Positions 4,857 through 5,865 of a DNA stretch of 5,865 nt are shown here, piece after piece. The position numbers and the translations under genes are program-made. Source of the stretch: Kiritimatiellales bacterium (GTDB taxonomy: Bacteria > Verrucomicrobiota > Kiritimatiellia > Kiritimatiellales > Pontiellaceae); contig JAUUYK010000068.1 of assembly GCA_030588285.1 (NCBI GenBank), positions 1 to 5,865 on the forward strand, written 5' to 3'. The notes beneath the pieces are model-generated. The model worked only from the letters and a program-made list of their open reading frames with translations, was not told the DNA's origin and ran no database searches. Every line of letters begins with the position of its first letter. Positions within the stretch are counted from its first letter, which is position 1.

Positions 4857-5845
4857 TGCCGATCCATTTCGCCCATCCAACCGGATTGCTCTGGCTGTGG
4901 GTCATCCCCTTATTTGCCGGACTCTTCGTCTATTCTGCCATAAAACGAAACCGCGCCATTCAAGCGTTTGGCGGCGGAATGCAATGCATCAGTCGAAAAC
5001 GGGAAGCCCTTGGAAGCTGCACCGCGCTCGCCCTAATTCTTATGGCCCTTGCCCGCCCAGCGTGGGATTTGAAGGAGCACGAACTTCAGGGATCCGGCCG
5101 CGATGTTATTTTTCTGCTCGATGTTTCCCAGAGCATGCTGGCCGATGATCTACACCCGAACCGGCTCGAAAATGCAAAGACCGCCATTCTCGACTGCATT
5201 GAAGAACTTTCCGGCGATCGAGTTGGGCTGGTACTCTTTGCCGGATCGGCCGAAATTCGGTGCCCCCTAACGGTCGACTACGCTTATTTCCGCATGGCCC
5301 TTCGGCAAGCCTCTCCCGAGAGTGTCGCCTCGGGCGGAACCCTGATCGCCCATGCTATTACCCGAACCGTCGAAAAACTGACCGACCCCCAAAAAATCGG
5401 CCTACAGGATCTGATTCTAATCACGGATGGCGAGGATATGGTCGAGGGTTTTGACGAAATTGAAGCCGTTAAAAACCTGGACGACGCCGGAGTGCGCTTG
5501 ATTGCAATCGGCCTTGGAAATCGCTCGCTCGGCAGTCGAATTCCACTCGAAGAGGCCGAGGGTGGCAGTCCCTCGTTCATGAAACACGGAAAAACCGAAG
5601 TGTGGACCAAGTTAGAATCGGCAACCTTACGCCGCATGACGGCGGCCGCAGCCGATGGACTTTTTTTTGATGTGGGCCAAGGCCCGCTTGATCTGGCCCG
5701 AATCTATCGCCAGATTATGGAATATGCCCCAAAGGCAATCACCAGCAACCGAACCCGCGAACACTACAAAGAAAAGTTTCCCCTCTTCTTGGCCGGAGCC
5801 ATTCTGGCCTTACTGGCGTCGAATCGTTGGAGGAAAAACCCATGA
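4853..5845 (+). CDS. batB: BatB-type membrane-anchored VWA protein
   Basis: This gene encodes 330 residues built like its upstream neighbour: membrane helices at about 11-29 and 53-68, the ARPAW motif after the second, a VWA domain at about 82-295 predicted in the periplasm, and a last helix at about 309-324. The MIDAS triad is intact, with D90-V-S92-Q-S94, T163 in SGGTLIAHAI and D192 in LITDGED. The stretches GDRVGLVLFAGSA (121-133) and CPLTVDYAYF (137-146) are strongly typical of BatB/YfbK-like VWA proteins. It lacks the C-terminal TPR extension found in some fused BatB-BatC proteins, which suggests that any TPR partner is encoded separately. BatA and BatB are probably paralogues that act together in the membrane. 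It overlaps batA by four bases, and its own stop overlaps the following start by four bases. The family is secure; the molecular role is not. Confidence 0.93.
   Translation: MMPIHFAHPTGLLWLWVIPLFAGLFVYSAIKRNRAIQAFGGGMQCISRKREALGSCTALALILMALARPAWDLKEHELQGSGRDVIFLLDVSQSMLADDLHPNRLENAKTAILDCIEELSGDRVGLVLFAGSAEIRCPLTVDYAYFRMALRQASPESVASGGTLIAHAITRTVEKLTDPQKIGLQDLILITDGEDMVEGFDEIEAVKNLDDAGVRLIAIGLGNRSLGSRIPLEEAEGGSPSFMKHGKTEVWTKLESATLRRMTAAAADGLFFDVGQGPLDLARIYRQIMEYAPKAITSNRTREHYKEKFPLFLAGAILALLASNRWRKNP
5829..5833 (+). promoter_or_regulatory. Shine-Dalgarno site of the sixth operon gene
   Basis: GGAGG inside the end of batB lies eight bases before the ATG at 5842 and is the main reason to call a further gene there. 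Confidence 0.6.
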
Positions 5846-5865
5846 GGCTCCCGTCGCCACTCCTC
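5842..5865 (+). CDS. Start of the next Bat operon gene, cut by the window edge
   Basis: Only eight codons are visible, encoding MRLPSPLL. An ATG overlaps the batB stop as ATGA, and GGAGG precedes it with good spacing, the same arrangement as the other junctions. The basic-then-hydrophobic beginning would fit a signal peptide. By operon order the candidate is a TPR protein (BatC) or a full-length BatD, but this is inference from position, because no domain is visible. Confidence 0.55.

Overview
The window is a bacterial chromosomal segment of moderate, roughly even GC content. It holds most of one tightly packed Bat/MoxR operon on the + strand (977 to the right edge). Upstream lie a divergent small ferredoxin gene and, at the left edge, a decayed stretch with a broken tyrosine recombinase and intergenic repeats. 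The gene order is MoxR AAA+ ATPase, DUF58 protein, short BatD-like membrane protein, BatA-type VWA, BatB-type VWA. Lipoprotein-type signals and good Shine-Dalgarno sites indicate a Gram-negative-type bacterium. The gene order and the integron-integrase-like remnant would fit the Verrucomicrobiota/Kiritimatiellota/Lentisphaerota group, but this is inferred from memory and the sequence does not prove it.

Region 1-395 has no intact gene. It starts inside the N-terminal, core-binding part of a phage/integron-type integrase whose similarity stops near 161. Two copies of a ~36-base repeat (176-211 and 273-308) follow. The first copy pairs with an inverted partner at 231-250. An imperfect hairpin lies at 338-362. 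Region 396-698 (minus strand) encodes a 100-residue thioredoxin-like [2Fe-2S] ferredoxin with all four ligand cysteines. Region 699-976 is a divergent intergenic region with a 15/19 match to the Fur box at 729-747, next to the ferredoxin start. No convincing moxR promoter could be placed there.

Region 977-5845 holds five complete genes. A 30-base gap separates moxR from the DUF58 gene. All later junctions overlap (ATGA, 10 bases, ATGA, ATGA), which suggests translational coupling. A sixth gene starts at 5842 and is cut after eight codons by the window edge. By family knowledge, the MoxR ATPase probably acts as a chaperone-like motor on the VWA-type proteins. DUF58, BatA and BatB all keep an intact MIDAS metal-binding triad. 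BatA and BatB are membrane-anchored with their VWA domains predicted in the periplasm. The BatD-like protein has a periplasmic beta-type domain, one membrane helix and a cytoplasmic helical domain. Bat operons have been linked to aerotolerance and envelope stress in Bacteroides and other bacteria, but the biochemical role is poorly defined.

I see no clearly new system. The points most worth a second look are the lipobox plus transmembrane helix in the BatD-like protein, the Fur-like site at the ferredoxin promoter, and the repeat pair next to the broken integrase.
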